A model generated the notes under the pieces. It saw only the letters and a program-made list of their open reading frames with translations. It was not told where the DNA came from and ran no database searches. A stretch of DNA of 64,000 nt from a virus: positions 32,428-96,427 of IMG/VR virus record IMGVR_UViG_3300032288_001804. One strand, 5' to 3'. Shown in pieces: positions 29,983 through 40,162 of this stretch. Position numbers and translations under genes: made by a program. Every line of letters starts with the position of its first letter. The first letter of the stretch is position 1.

Positions 29983-32900
29983 TTATTTTAAATTGTCCAA
30001 TACGCTTCTTGTATATTTATTTCTTTCACCTAATGGGACTAGTACTCCATCTTTTTTCACATTTCGTATATAGTTCTTAAGCATCTTTTCATAAGCTTGT
30101 TTTTTTACAGTAGCATCTTTTGTTGTAGAATACTGATTTGCTGCTCCAAAAAAGTTAGGATACTCATTTATAGGAAGACCGTTATAGACAAAGTCTAATG
30201 CAAGTACTTTTAAGTCAGGGTGTAACTTATCAAAAGAACCTTTTCCAAATTTTGTTTCATACTGCTCTAATGTGCGATTAAGATGTTCTTCTACATCATT
30301 ACGCATTAACGCAATAGCCTCATCTTTAGTAAGCCCCTTAGAATATCTACCAGCTTTAACATCATCATCTGTTAACTTATGACCATAACCTATTGTATCA
30401 TTACCACCTTCTTCAGAGGGATATGGATAAAACTTATCCTCTTTTAAGCCCCTATTAACACCATTCTCTTGTTCCATTAATCGTGTATAGTAATCTTCAG
30501 GTATTTTAAACTTTATAGGTTCTGACTTAGGTTTATTAACAGCGTTTATTACTTGATTAAATTGCTCCGATATACTTAGGGTTGGTTTTGGTGTACCAAT
30601 CATAGTTTGCAATTGTTCAAATACTCCAGGTTCTTTTTGTTCTATAGGATACTTCCCATTAAACATATCAGTAACCTTTTGAAATACTTGAGATGGTTCT
30701 TGTGGTTTAGGTTTATAACCAACTTGTTGCATCATATTCATAATACCACCCCCATCTTGTTTTCTTTCTATGTAACGCATTCTTTGTAAATCAGGATCAT
30801 AAACTAAGTTTTGATTTTTACCACCCCAATTACGATCGTTACTTAACATAAAATCTTTATACTCCATCCAACCGGTATCTCCAGGATGAGATTCTCCTGG
30901 TATGTGTGACTTTAACCAAACACCTGTATCAGGGTTAGTACTAAAGCCGTGATACATACCATCATAAGGATCTGGTTGCCAATGAGGATTTTTTTGTAAA
31001 GCTTCTTCAAAAGTTTTAGGCTTGCCTAATGCATCCCACATACCATAGTGATCGTATTGTCTAGGGTTGCCATATTGCCACTCGGAATCAGGTCTTCTAT
31101 TCTCAGGCGCTGTTTCACTGTAGTTTAAAAAATCTTGATAATCATCAGGTAATTCACCACCAGTTTGAGCTTGATTTAAATATAACTCGAAATCACCTTC
31201 ATCAAACATTTCATCATCTACAATAATATCTTGAAATGCTCTATTCCTATTTGCAAGTATTTCTTCTTCTGTAAATCCTCCAGCTTGAGCTTTAGGCAAT
31301 TCATCTTCGTTTGGTGTATCATTAGATACATATGAATCATGGATTTGTTTTAATAAGTCACCCCTGCCTCTAACAACTTTATATAAATCAAGATTTTTGC
31401 TATTTCCAGATTTTACATCCCTATCAATAATTTCTTGTATTTCTTCATTAGTATAGTTTTTTGTAGGATCAATCCCCATGTTCATACGCCACTCATTTGT
31501 GCGTGATCTTACTTCAGTAGGACTATAATAATAATCAATTATATCTTTACTACTACCAACTTTTTTTTGATTTTTAAATGGTAATTTAATAGATATTATT
31601 TCATCTGAAGCAGGCGGCAAACTACCTTTTGGTACAGCATCTTCTCCTAAAAATCTAGCAGTTATAGTTGAAGGAGTAATTTGACCATATGGTAATTTAT
31701 AATCAGATGGTATTATATTATTCAATATAGGGTCGTTAAAATTATATTCCGGCAGACCATTATATTGTCCAAGTAGATATATATTATCATCTTGTGGAAA
31801 ATTATAGTCAAACCAATGACTTCTTTCATGCGCAATAATAGATGGATTACCAAAGCTTTCCGATGGTATATTTACAGATTTTTCATCATGTTTATAAACA
31901 CCACTTGACCCTGGATTTTCTGATATATACTCACCCGTATCACCCCAAGGTTGCATGTTTACACTTTCAATAGCACCTAGCCTTTTATTAGCAATATCTG
32001 TAAACTGTGGAAGTGTAGCTCTTTTCGTATACCAATTTTTTTCCCAAGCTTTAACGTCATCTAAATTATTAAAATAAGTATCTGCGGATTGTGTATTAGC
32101 AATTTGAGATTTCATTGACTCCTGCATTTCAGGTGATTGTTTATTATACCTACGCACAAAATCAGGGTCTGACATTGCCTGTTGCCAAGGATTATATGTA
32201 CTAAAGTCAATATGCTCATAAGGATATCTTTTACCTGACGCTATTCTTACACCGGAATCAGCGTTTGGCATAAAGCTTTGAAAATTATATATAGGACCGC
32301 TACCAAAATAGTTTACATCATTAAGAGCTCGCTTATTAGCATCATGGGGTAACTCTCCTTGTTCTCTATAGACTAAGTATTGTTTTTCATATTCTTGTTT
32401 TTGCTCTGGATTTAAACCTAGAAGTGAATCGCGTTTTACTAAACCTTTCATCTGAGCTTTAGGTAGTGACTTTATCTTAATTCTTTTAAGACTTGGTACT
32501 GAGATATCTCCGCCATATGCTTTATATTGAGGTTGACTTTCACTTTGCATCTCCCATAAATTTAATGCTTGCTGCCAAGGAAATAGTTTATATGCTGGTT
32601 TCATAACATCATTTATGATTGGAGCAGCATATTTTACTTTACCAAACTTTCCTAAAGCTGGTACAGCAGAAAATATACTTAAAGCTTGATCTAAAGTTGG
32701 ATTTTGATTTCCAGAGTTTTTCCAATTTGCATATGCTTCATTAGCATCATCCCATGACATAATTCCAGTTGGTTCTACAAATTCTATTAAAGATCCTATA
32801 GGACTATTAGGTTGTTGATCTTGTGATAAATTTCCAGGTTCTACACTTTCACCTGTTCTAGGCGCACTTAAATCAATAGTTTTATATTTAGATGTATTGC

Positions 32901-33210
32901 TAACCTGTTTTAAATTTTCTTTAGTGGGACCAACTTGTCTTAAAAATTCAGGTTTGTTTCCACCAAATGTTGGAGTTGCACTATTTGTTTGTGCCTTAGG
33001 TAATCTACCCCCATAGACCATCATAGGTATTTCATATACGGCAGTACCTGGAAATGTATAGTTACCTCCAGGCTGCATCATTTTAGCATTGCCTAAATTA
33101 TCAATACCCAATACAGGGTATGGTACACCCTGCATTGTTATATCACCACTTGGAATAATAGTATCCTCACCAGGATATTTCCATTGTCCATACTTACTTA
33201 CTTTAGCCAT
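29983..33210 (-). CDS. Tail- or cargo-associated lysozyme with central zincin motif (1075 aa)
   Basis: The C-terminal 175 residues read as a phage GH24-type muramidase: E913/E915, then SEEGGNDTIGYGHKLT with T939 and GYGH 941-944, and a helical remainder. It would cut peptidoglycan as the genome enters the cell. The Asp of the classic E-D-T triad is not obvious; S932 or E933 occupies the region. A central HERSH (461-465) with a downstream SPTEVRSR (E566) fits a zincin metalloprotease. LPKAQ occurs at 70-74, 249-253 and 638-642, and AQTGG at 691-695. The start ATG overlaps the muzzle stop (TAATG). No signal peptide is visible, as expected for a virion enzyme rather than an endolysin. Cleavage of a cell-envelope or virion protein by the zincin is inference. 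Confidence 0.85.
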   Translation of the reverse strand: MAKVSKYGQWKYPGEDTIIPSGDITMQGVPYPVLGIDNLGNAKMMQPGGNYTFPGTAVYEIPMMVYGGRLPKAQTNSATPTFGGNKPEFLRQVGPTKENLKQVSNTSKYKTIDLSAPRTGESVEPGNLSQDQQPNSPIGSLIEFVEPTGIMSWDDANEAYANWKNSGNQNPTLDQALSIFSAVPALGKFGKVKYAAPIINDVMKPAYKLFPWQQALNLWEMQSESQPQYKAYGGDISVPSLKRIKIKSLPKAQMKGLVKRDSLLGLNPEQKQEYEKQYLVYREQGELPHDANKRALNDVNYFGSGPIYNFQSFMPNADSGVRIASGKRYPYEHIDFSTYNPWQQAMSDPDFVRRYNKQSPEMQESMKSQIANTQSADTYFNNLDDVKAWEKNWYTKRATLPQFTDIANKRLGAIESVNMQPWGDTGEYISENPGSSGVYKHDEKSVNIPSESFGNPSIIAHERSHWFDYNFPQDDNIYLLGQYNGLPEYNFNDPILNNIIPSDYKLPYGQITPSTITARFLGEDAVPKGSLPPASDEIISIKLPFKNQKKVGSSKDIIDYYYSPTEVRSRTNEWRMNMGIDPTKNYTNEEIQEIIDRDVKSGNSKNLDLYKVVRGRGDLLKQIHDSYVSNDTPNEDELPKAQAGGFTEEEILANRNRAFQDIIVDDEMFDEGDFELYLNQAQTGGELPDDYQDFLNYSETAPENRRPDSEWQYGNPRQYDHYGMWDALGKPKTFEEALQKNPHWQPDPYDGMYHGFSTNPDTGVWLKSHIPGESHPGDTGWMEYKDFMLSNDRNWGGKNQNLVYDPDLQRMRYIERKQDGGGIMNMMQQVGYKPKPQEPSQVFQKVTDMFNGKYPIEQKEPGVFEQLQTMIGTPKPTLSISEQFNQVINAVNKPKSEPIKFKIPEDYYTRLMEQENGVNRGLKEDKFYPYPSEEGGNDTIGYGHKLTDDDVKAGRYSKGLTKDEAIALMRNDVEEHLNRTLEQYETKFGKGSFDKLHPDLKVLALDFVYNGLPINEYPNFFGAANQYSTTKDATVKKQAYEKMLKNYIRNVKKDGVLVPLGERNKYTRSVLDNLK

Positions 33211-36200
33211 TAGCGAGGAGATAAAGTTTCTTTCATATTGTTAATCTTATAAAGCATCTTGGTGTTATTCTGACCAGGTGCATTTTCTCTAATAAGTCTT
33301 AATCTGTTTACATAGTGGCGGAACTTCTTACGTTGGAAAGCTGGCTTACTATAATTAATATTATTAGGATTTAACAAAGATATATAACCATTTGCTTGTG
33401 TATCCCACATTTGAGTTACAAATCCGGTGTATTCGCCACGGTCTCTGGTTAAATCTACAAATTGGTTAAAGCGATATTTATTCTCTTCTTTAGAATATAG
33501 TATGTCTACGTATGTTGGAGTATATGTAGGATACTGCATTGCAAGAGCCGGGTTATTCTTTGGGTGTAAGTTTAATCTCAACTCACCAGATACCTGCTCA
33601 GAGTTATATACTATAGCTTTATTAAAGTTATAATCAAGTACATGAAATCTGTCATAACCATCTTGGCTATAAATATAAGCCTCAAGTATATATTCCATGC
33701 TCTTAATAGATGTAACAGTTTGGCCGTTAGAAACTACTTCTTCTACTTCAAATGGATAATCAACTCCATAGAAGTTTGTATAGCTTGAAGTACTTTCATT
33801 ATGCTTCCAGATGTTAGGACCCTTAGTTGTAAGAATACTCATCTTAGATGGCATCATTAAATCAGGATGCCAGTCATGAAATGAGATAAATGCTTTAGCT
33901 TTAGGATCATAACTTACCGTCCAAGATGCATCTTCAAAATACAATGGATCGCCTAGTGTTACAGTTATTGAGGTAACCTGACCATTAATAACCTTCTTAA
34001 AGATATCCTTCTTATCATAGACAAGTCCTGAAGGCGCATCTATTTTTAATTTAAAATCTCTTTTAGTAAAGTATATAATTTGATTTTTATTATCAAATGA
34101 TGCTTGACAACCAATACCTGCTATAGGATTTCTTACTAATTCAAAATCTGGAAAATCTTCTAAAAGCTTATATGGTAAGTATTTTGCAAACCACCACTTT
34201 AATCCTGCTGTAGAAATCTCTTCTAAAGATTGACCAATACCAAATATTTTACCTTGGCTTTGAGCAATATAATATAGTCCTAATGGAGTATTGATAACGC
34301 TCAATGGATCTTGAGTAGATGCATATTGGTAAGCAGAGTCTGCATTACTAAAGCTTTGTAATGGTTGTGAGAATAAACTACCATCTCCAATATTAATCTT
34401 TGTACCTAAATCCAATTCTAAATTTTCTACAGTACGTGTCATTACTGGTGAATCTTTTTCAGTAAAAATTATCACACCACTTTGGTCATATGGTTTAACA
34501 GATATCACCTTAGACTTAAAGTCTTTATAGTTAAATGTTAAAAAGACTTGCCAGTAATCTTTAACCGCCTCTAAGTTTTGAGGCAAAGAATATATAAGAC
34601 GGTTAGGATAATAAGTAAAACATTTCTCAGCTACATATGGATTGTAACTAATAGGTTGAACATTACCCCAACTAATTAAATCATGGTACGTCTTAGAAAT
34701 ACCAAGAGACATATCATACTTAAAGAAATTACCAGCTTTGATAATACTAGGTTCAAATAGTGCTTCAGTATCTGCATATCTGTATGGGTCATAGAATCTT
34801 TGATCATCTTGGTTACCCCAGTCACGATAGCTTATGTTAAGCTCTGTTTCTACAAAGAAATCTCTAACCCCAGATTGGAATAAATAAAAAAATGCATTCT
34901 TTACACCAAATCTAAAGCTAACATTAAAGTTGGTACCACCACCACCTAATGAACCAGAAGGTGAATAGTTTCTTCTATCTAAATGATGATAGTTAGATGG
35001 AATATCCCAAGTATTTGAGCTTATACTACCTGGTGATAATAAATCACCTACCATGCTACCAAGAGCTCCCATTGCATCATACTCGCTTAAATTAGCCCAA
35101 TATCTTGGATATGATATCATATAGTGTAGCCCATAATCAAACTGGGTACCATCTGGTTGACCATAAAGCCAATCTCTAAAATAGAAGAAAGTATTTTTTT
35201 CGGTATATCTTCCTATGTATACGTCACCACCATATACAATAGAACCTGGTACTTTTTTACCTTTATCATTTTGTGTTAATGTTGCAAATGTAGTATTACT
35301 GCATGAACCAAAATTACCATCAATTGGTTTTACAATAGTTCTGCAGCCTGAAGGAACTTGTAATACACTATCAATTTGACCATAAAGGTTAGGTCTTCTT
35401 ATTTTAAATCCAGCATAGTATGATGAAGCTGTAGTATCAAAATCTTGCTTAATAATATCTAAAAAATCATATTCATTTGCAGTTAGTCCTGCTGTAGTAT
35501 CATTATCAATATCAAATTGAACACCAATTGTAGTAAGAGAATTATCTACTATACTTGGATCAGCAATATTATTACTTGCTTCAAACATTACAGCTCTTCC
35601 TCTATATAAATTATTTACTCGATAGCTTACTTGTGTACTATCTGATGCGGGAAAAGTTTGTAGTAAATTATCTAAGTAATAAGATCGCTCAACTTTACGA
35701 CGATGGTTACCTATTTGTACATTACCAATAATGTTATTTGTTAAATCACCATGTGATAAATATCTATAGGCATACTGTCTATATTTTGTACTAGCTTTTA
35801 TAAGCTCTACGAAATTAGAAAGACCCATTCCCCAGTAACTCATAAATGTAACTATACCATAGGTTGAAGCAATACCTGGGTCTAGCATTTGCTGACCAGA
35901 TAATTCAAGATCTAAATTTTCACTAAAGCCAATTTTTACTTTAGAGTCCTTATAAAAATCATTATCAGAAAGTGTATGATAAAAACCAGTTACATCATAG
36001 TTTTGACCATATCCGAAAATTGCATTCCACGCCTGATTATTACCTCCTAAATTAAATAGGTTATTGGTATCATTAATACCAGACTCAACAGTATCATCAG
36101 ATCCTGGACCTTGTATTTGACCATCTACATATAAAGGAACTTCAAACTTAGCAACATCTGGAATATCATTAGCGGGGTCATCCCAATATGGGTCTGGCGT

Positions 36201-38567
36201 ACTACCTTCAAAATTACCACCATTAATAGCATCCATGTGAGTATTAATGTTTCCACTACCATATGTAAGAGCATTGGTGTATGATCCGCCACCTCCACCA
36301 CCAACTTCCTCACCCTTAATATATTGACCAAGCCATAATTCTTTAGGACCTTGTTGAGATCTTGTTTTACGACCTCTAGCTTTTATCATAGCTTCTGCCA
36401 TACCTATAACAACTGCTACTGAAAAAGCTAAATCTGTAATAAGCTTGTGACGAGGATGTTTAGGTACTTCACTAAATGCACCATTAACATTATTTGTATA
36501 TCCTCTTTGTCCATATAAAACAACTTCTTGAGGTGTAAGATATGGCGATATTACTTGTGTATCAGGTGAGTGAAATGTAAATATATCTCTAAATACTTTA
36601 CTAGGTGGTGGATAAAGTTGTCCATTATCGCTAGGTCCACCTGGTATATCTTTAGTAGATAGGGATGGGTCAGGTTGTAAAGAATTATAAGGATAGTTTT
36701 GATAAAGAATTTCATCAGCACCATCTTTATCTTCCTTATAAGATCTTACGTTGTTTATGATACCTTTTGCAATAACTGTTTTATTACCTTGGCGAGAAGA
36801 TCTTAAAATCTCATAGCCTACAATACCAGGTATAACATTACCTTGATTATCTAATGGAGGTAGGATATTATCAAACTCTACTCCCAGTATACGTATTCTT
36901 GCAGGTGAATTATCGGCATTACTTACAATGTGATTAGATGCATCATTATATGATACGGAACCATTGCTATTGTAAAATATAATATCAGCTGGCATTTTAT
37001 GATGACGTAGTGGTTTACCACATAAATCATAATCACTGTTAAGATTAGTGTTTGGGTATGGGTAGGAGGCTGGTGCTGTCCACGGGTGATCCGCATTATT
37101 AGCATCCCAAACAACAGGTTGATTATCTGGATAAATCTCAGTTGATTGCCAGTAACCCATTCTTCCCTTAGCTGTTATAATACCACCATCATCTTGAGTT
37201 ATAGATAACCCAGGATCAGTAATAAACGCTGTATTGTATACTTGCCAAACTGCAGTTTCATTATTTATAACATCATTAGTTATAGATGGTTGTGCAGTTT
37301 CCCAAGAATATGCTGGACGTCCTGGTATATGATATGACGAAGATGTATCTCCTGTGTTATAAACCCAGCGAATAAAAAACGCATAGATTTCATCACGCAT
37401 ATATCCATTAACATTACCGCCTTTAAAATAGTAATCGGCAGGATATTCTGTAACTACCCATTTAGCAGATATCTGATTAGCTAAAGGCTGATAGTTAAAG
37501 CTAAATCTAGACTTAGGAGATGTTCTTATTAAATAATCATTTACCGCAAAAATGCCCTCAGAAGTTTCTGTTATAGCATTTCTTACTACTAATGATGGTA
37601 AAGGTACATCTTGTAATGTATCCGGTATTTCAGGAATTTCAACAGTTCTTGAATTTGTACTATATAAACCAATGCGCTTAGCAACAGTTTGTTGATTAAC
37701 AAACTTTACTATTACAAGCTCAAACTGATCATATAAATCAGTTTCCATATCATTAACCACTAGCTGTAAACCTTCGCTAATATTATCATGATTAAACAAA
37801 GATTGAATATTGCTAGGTGGATAATAGTCAGTTACACGTTCTCCATTTAAAGCATAGGCTACAAACGCAAAGTATGATCCGTTAAGTAAAGTACCACCTG
37901 ATAAACTTTTAGTAAGTTCAACACATGGTGTCTTAACAATTTTAGCTATTCTAATTTTTTCACAATCTAGCTGTAATGGATATATTGGTTTACAATCCTC
38001 ACATGGTCCTGAGTTTACATCTTGTGTAATATAAGGAACACCGGGCCAAGGTTGATCAAATGGTGCATTTCTAATATCACCAATGTTTAAAGCTCTATCA
38101 GGATTATTACCATCTACAAAATATACTTGAAAAGAGCAATCATAGTTTTGTTTTGCCTCACCAGTTACAACATTATATTTTGTAAAATTTAAACAAGGAT
38201 CATTAACAATAGTATGATAAGAACAAGTACTTGCTACAAATAACCCAATTTCCGAATTACCATTTTCTCCTGAAGTAATAACCCACTTATCATCAAACAC
38301 ATGTATTGCACCGTTTATTTGATATGGTGCTGTTGTTTGAGCCCCAGGAGGAACGCATAAAGTATTAGAAGGCTCATTACCTAAAACACCTACATTACCA
38401 TCTGTTGAATTATTTACAGCATTGCGGGCATGCGACCAGCACGACTCTGGAAAATAAACATCATCGTAATCTTTTACTAAACCTTTTGAAAAAGTGTCAC
38501 TTTGCGCAGTAATCATTGTAGTAGTACCACTGCTTTTACCACTTTTACCTGATACTTTCTTAGCCAT
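33210..38567 (-). CDS. Tail muzzle/nozzle (tail tubular) protein (1785 aa)
   Basis: The N-terminal phrase SDTFSKGLVKDYDDVYFPES followed by an Asn-rich stretch is typical of the nozzle proteins of podoviruses (P22 gp10-like, crAss 'muzzle'), which form a hexameric beta-propeller tube at the distal tail. The protein is beta-rich and rich in Tyr, Asn and Asp throughout, with repeated short strands and no membrane segments. A Gly-rich loop (GEEVGGGGGGSY) lies near 755. Its length fits the greatly enlarged muzzle of crAss-like phages. It follows two ring-type genes and precedes the lysozyme protein, the expected order. Assignment rests on N-terminal pattern, size and synteny. Confidence 0.8.
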   Translation of the reverse strand: MAKKVSGKSGKSSGTTTMITAQSDTFSKGLVKDYDDVYFPESCWSHARNAVNNSTDGNVGVLGNEPSNTLCVPPGAQTTAPYQINGAIHVFDDKWVITSGENGNSEIGLFVASTCSYHTIVNDPCLNFTKYNVVTGEAKQNYDCSFQVYFVDGNNPDRALNIGDIRNAPFDQPWPGVPYITQDVNSGPCEDCKPIYPLQLDCEKIRIAKIVKTPCVELTKSLSGGTLLNGSYFAFVAYALNGERVTDYYPPSNIQSLFNHDNISEGLQLVVNDMETDLYDQFELVIVKFVNQQTVAKRIGLYSTNSRTVEIPEIPDTLQDVPLPSLVVRNAITETSEGIFAVNDYLIRTSPKSRFSFNYQPLANQISAKWVVTEYPADYYFKGGNVNGYMRDEIYAFFIRWVYNTGDTSSSYHIPGRPAYSWETAQPSITNDVINNETAVWQVYNTAFITDPGLSITQDDGGIITAKGRMGYWQSTEIYPDNQPVVWDANNADHPWTAPASYPYPNTNLNSDYDLCGKPLRHHKMPADIIFYNSNGSVSYNDASNHIVSNADNSPARIRILGVEFDNILPPLDNQGNVIPGIVGYEILRSSRQGNKTVIAKGIINNVRSYKEDKDGADEILYQNYPYNSLQPDPSLSTKDIPGGPSDNGQLYPPPSKVFRDIFTFHSPDTQVISPYLTPQEVVLYGQRGYTNNVNGAFSEVPKHPRHKLITDLAFSVAVVIGMAEAMIKARGRKTRSQQGPKELWLGQYIKGEEVGGGGGGSYTNALTYGSGNINTHMDAINGGNFEGSTPDPYWDDPANDIPDVAKFEVPLYVDGQIQGPGSDDTVESGINDTNNLFNLGGNNQAWNAIFGYGQNYDVTGFYHTLSDNDFYKDSKVKIGFSENLDLELSGQQMLDPGIASTYGIVTFMSYWGMGLSNFVELIKASTKYRQYAYRYLSHGDLTNNIIGNVQIGNHRRKVERSYYLDNLLQTFPASDSTQVSYRVNNLYRGRAVMFEASNNIADPSIVDNSLTTIGVQFDIDNDTTAGLTANEYDFLDIIKQDFDTTASSYYAGFKIRRPNLYGQIDSVLQVPSGCRTIVKPIDGNFGSCSNTTFATLTQNDKGKKVPGSIVYGGDVYIGRYTEKNTFFYFRDWLYGQPDGTQFDYGLHYMISYPRYWANLSEYDAMGALGSMVGDLLSPGSISSNTWDIPSNYHHLDRRNYSPSGSLGGGGTNFNVSFRFGVKNAFFYLFQSGVRDFFVETELNISYRDWGNQDDQRFYDPYRYADTEALFEPSIIKAGNFFKYDMSLGISKTYHDLISWGNVQPISYNPYVAEKCFTYYPNRLIYSLPQNLEAVKDYWQVFLTFNYKDFKSKVISVKPYDQSGVIIFTEKDSPVMTRTVENLELDLGTKINIGDGSLFSQPLQSFSNADSAYQYASTQDPLSVINTPLGLYYIAQSQGKIFGIGQSLEEISTAGLKWWFAKYLPYKLLEDFPDFELVRNPIAGIGCQASFDNKNQIIYFTKRDFKLKIDAPSGLVYDKKDIFKKVINGQVTSITVTLGDPLYFEDASWTVSYDPKAKAFISFHDWHPDLMMPSKMSILTTKGPNIWKHNESTSSYTNFYGVDYPFEVEEVVSNGQTVTSIKSMEYILEAYIYSQDGYDRFHVLDYNFNKAIVYNSEQVSGELRLNLHPKNNPALAMQYPTYTPTYVDILYSKEENKYRFNQFVDLTRDRGEYTGFVTQMWDTQANGYISLLNPNNINYSKPAFQRKKFRHYVNRLRLIRENAPGQNNTKMLYKINNMKETLSPR

Positions 38568-38569
38568 AT

Positions 38570-39481
38570 TTAGACAGCGTTATTTGTTCTATAATTTGGT
38601 GCAAATGGAAAATAAGACTTGAACATGTCGTAGTACTTAGAGTACATTGCTTTACGGTTCATAGCCCATAGTTTTTCCATTTCGGAGAAGTTAGGAGTAT
38701 TAACAATAGTAAGTGCATTATTTCTAGCAGCTCTATACTCTTGTGATACAAGTTGATATTGTGCTGCTACATTTTCTCCATCCATTACTAAGTTTTCAAG
38801 TATACGTTTTTTAATAGCATACTCATAATACTCATTAAGCATTGGATGATCTGGTATTAATAGGTCACCATTTTCATCTGTAAATGTTCCTTGATAGTTA
38901 ATATAAACCGAAGCAGTTTCTAATGTTGTATACAACCAACCGTCTTTAATCCAAGCTTCATCAACATATGAATGAAAAAGATTTGGCCAATTGCAATCTA
39001 CATATTTAGAATTTCTAAATCTTAAAGGGAAAAAGTTTTTGTACGCTCTTCTTTCAGTATTTACTACTTGAATAATTTGATACTCCGAAGTTTTTTCACA
39101 TTTGCTAAAGCATACCGGTTGTTGTGGTAATGAATCATTAGTGCAATATGCTTGCTCTACCCAAGGTTTCCATGTTGGTGTAACATCTTGAACATTAGTA
39201 CCTTGTGCAGGTACAACTAAATCATACCCTTGTGATACTGCAAGAGCATAGTTCATAACATAGAAATCTTCTGGTAAACGTACTCTACCTTTTTCAACCT
39301 CAAGAATAGTTTCCTTTGTCATGTTAATTCTAAGACCTAAATCATAATTAACACGCATTGCAACTTTGATAAGTTGTGCAGGATCAATTCTATTCTCTAA
39401 TGTAAGAGTTCTTAAATCTATCTTGACATCTTCAAGAAGAGATTCAAAGGTTCTATATTTAAGTGTGTAATTGTAGTTCAT
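38570..39481 (-). CDS. Neck/tail ring (adaptor-like) protein (303 aa)
   Basis: The N-terminus is helical (TFESLLEDVKIDLRTL, then a helix with IDPAQLIKVAMRVNYDLG), followed by VRLPEDFYVMNYALAV and a beta-rich centre with VYINYQGTFTDENGD, then C-terminal helices with YEYAIKKRILENLVM. This helix, 'LPxDF' strand, beta and helix order is shared with two other proteins in the window and matches portal-adaptor/ring proteins of podoviruses. It lies 2 bp upstream of the muzzle gene. In crAss-like virions several such rings connect portal and muzzle. Which ring this is cannot be told from sequence alone. Confidence 0.7.
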   Translation of the reverse strand: MNYNYTLKYRTFESLLEDVKIDLRTLTLENRIDPAQLIKVAMRVNYDLGLRINMTKETILEVEKGRVRLPEDFYVMNYALAVSQGYDLVVPAQGTNVQDVTPTWKPWVEQAYCTNDSLPQQPVCFSKCEKTSEYQIIQVVNTERRAYKNFFPLRFRNSKYVDCNWPNLFHSYVDEAWIKDGWLYTTLETASVYINYQGTFTDENGDLLIPDHPMLNEYYEYAIKKRILENLVMDGENVAAQYQLVSQEYRAARNNALTIVNTPNFSEMEKLWAMNRKAMYSKYYDMFKSYFPFAPNYRTNNAV

Positions 39482-39482
39482 G

Positions 39483-40157
39483 TTAAGGTCTTAGTAAACT
39501 TTGTTTATCATCAATTGCGGTATCTGAAGGAATAGCCATGCTAAACTTAAGATCATTATACACCTGGGCCTCAATTTGGCTAAATAAATAATCCGGTACA
39601 ATAAGAGGTTGATCTTGTCTTTTAATACAATCTGGTTGAGTATCACATGTATATGGAGAAAGATCCTGTTCAAAAATGCCTTCTACAGATACCGCCTCCC
39701 AATCTACATTAGGAAAATAAAGATATCCGTTAAGATACCAATAGTACTTTTGCTTATTGTATTTGTAGCCTGATGTCTTAGCCATAGAGTTATATAGCGC
39801 GGGCTCTGTTTTATATACTTGAGTAGAATCATCGACTGAAGCTACAGTTCTAAATAATGGGCCATATGAGCTATCCATTACTCCGGGAATTTTATCTTTA
39901 GTGCGCTTTACCATAATGTTTGATTTAACATCACAGCATGCTTCAACTTTATCTACCTCGATAAGGTCAACACATGGAAGCCTCCTAAAGAAACTATTAA
40001 ACCTTAATATCTCATTAAGGCTATCTTGCTTCTTAATAAAGAACTTAGCATGTTTCATTATTAAGCTAAATATGTATCTATCTGTAAGAAAGGCGTCCTC
40101 AGTTGAACCCTTTACTATATTTCTAACTCTAGATACTGCTTCTCCTATTGTAGTCAT
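39483..40157 (-). CDS. Neck/tail ring (adaptor-like) protein (224 aa)
   Basis: N-terminal helices (TIGEAVSRVRNIVKGSTEDAF; LTDRYIFSLIMKHAKFFIKK) are followed by FRRLPCVDLIEVDKVEACC, a strand-rich centre, a YWYLNGYLYFPN hairpin, an AVSVEGIFEQDL strand and a C-terminal helix (LFSQIEAQVYNDLKFSMAIP). This architecture parallels the 303-aa and 234-aa proteins and fits a P22 gp4-type adaptor or crAss ring protein. Cys residues are frequent for a cytoplasmic assembly protein. The gene is 1 bp upstream of the 303-aa gene, in the block leading to the muzzle. Confidence 0.7.
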   Translation of the reverse strand: MTTIGEAVSRVRNIVKGSTEDAFLTDRYIFSLIMKHAKFFIKKQDSLNEILRFNSFFRRLPCVDLIEVDKVEACCDVKSNIMVKRTKDKIPGVMDSSYGPLFRTVASVDDSTQVYKTEPALYNSMAKTSGYKYNKQKYYWYLNGYLYFPNVDWEAVSVEGIFEQDLSPYTCDTQPDCIKRQDQPLIVPDYLFSQIEAQVYNDLKFSMAIPSDTAIDDKQSLLRP

Positions 40158-40162
40158 ATTTT

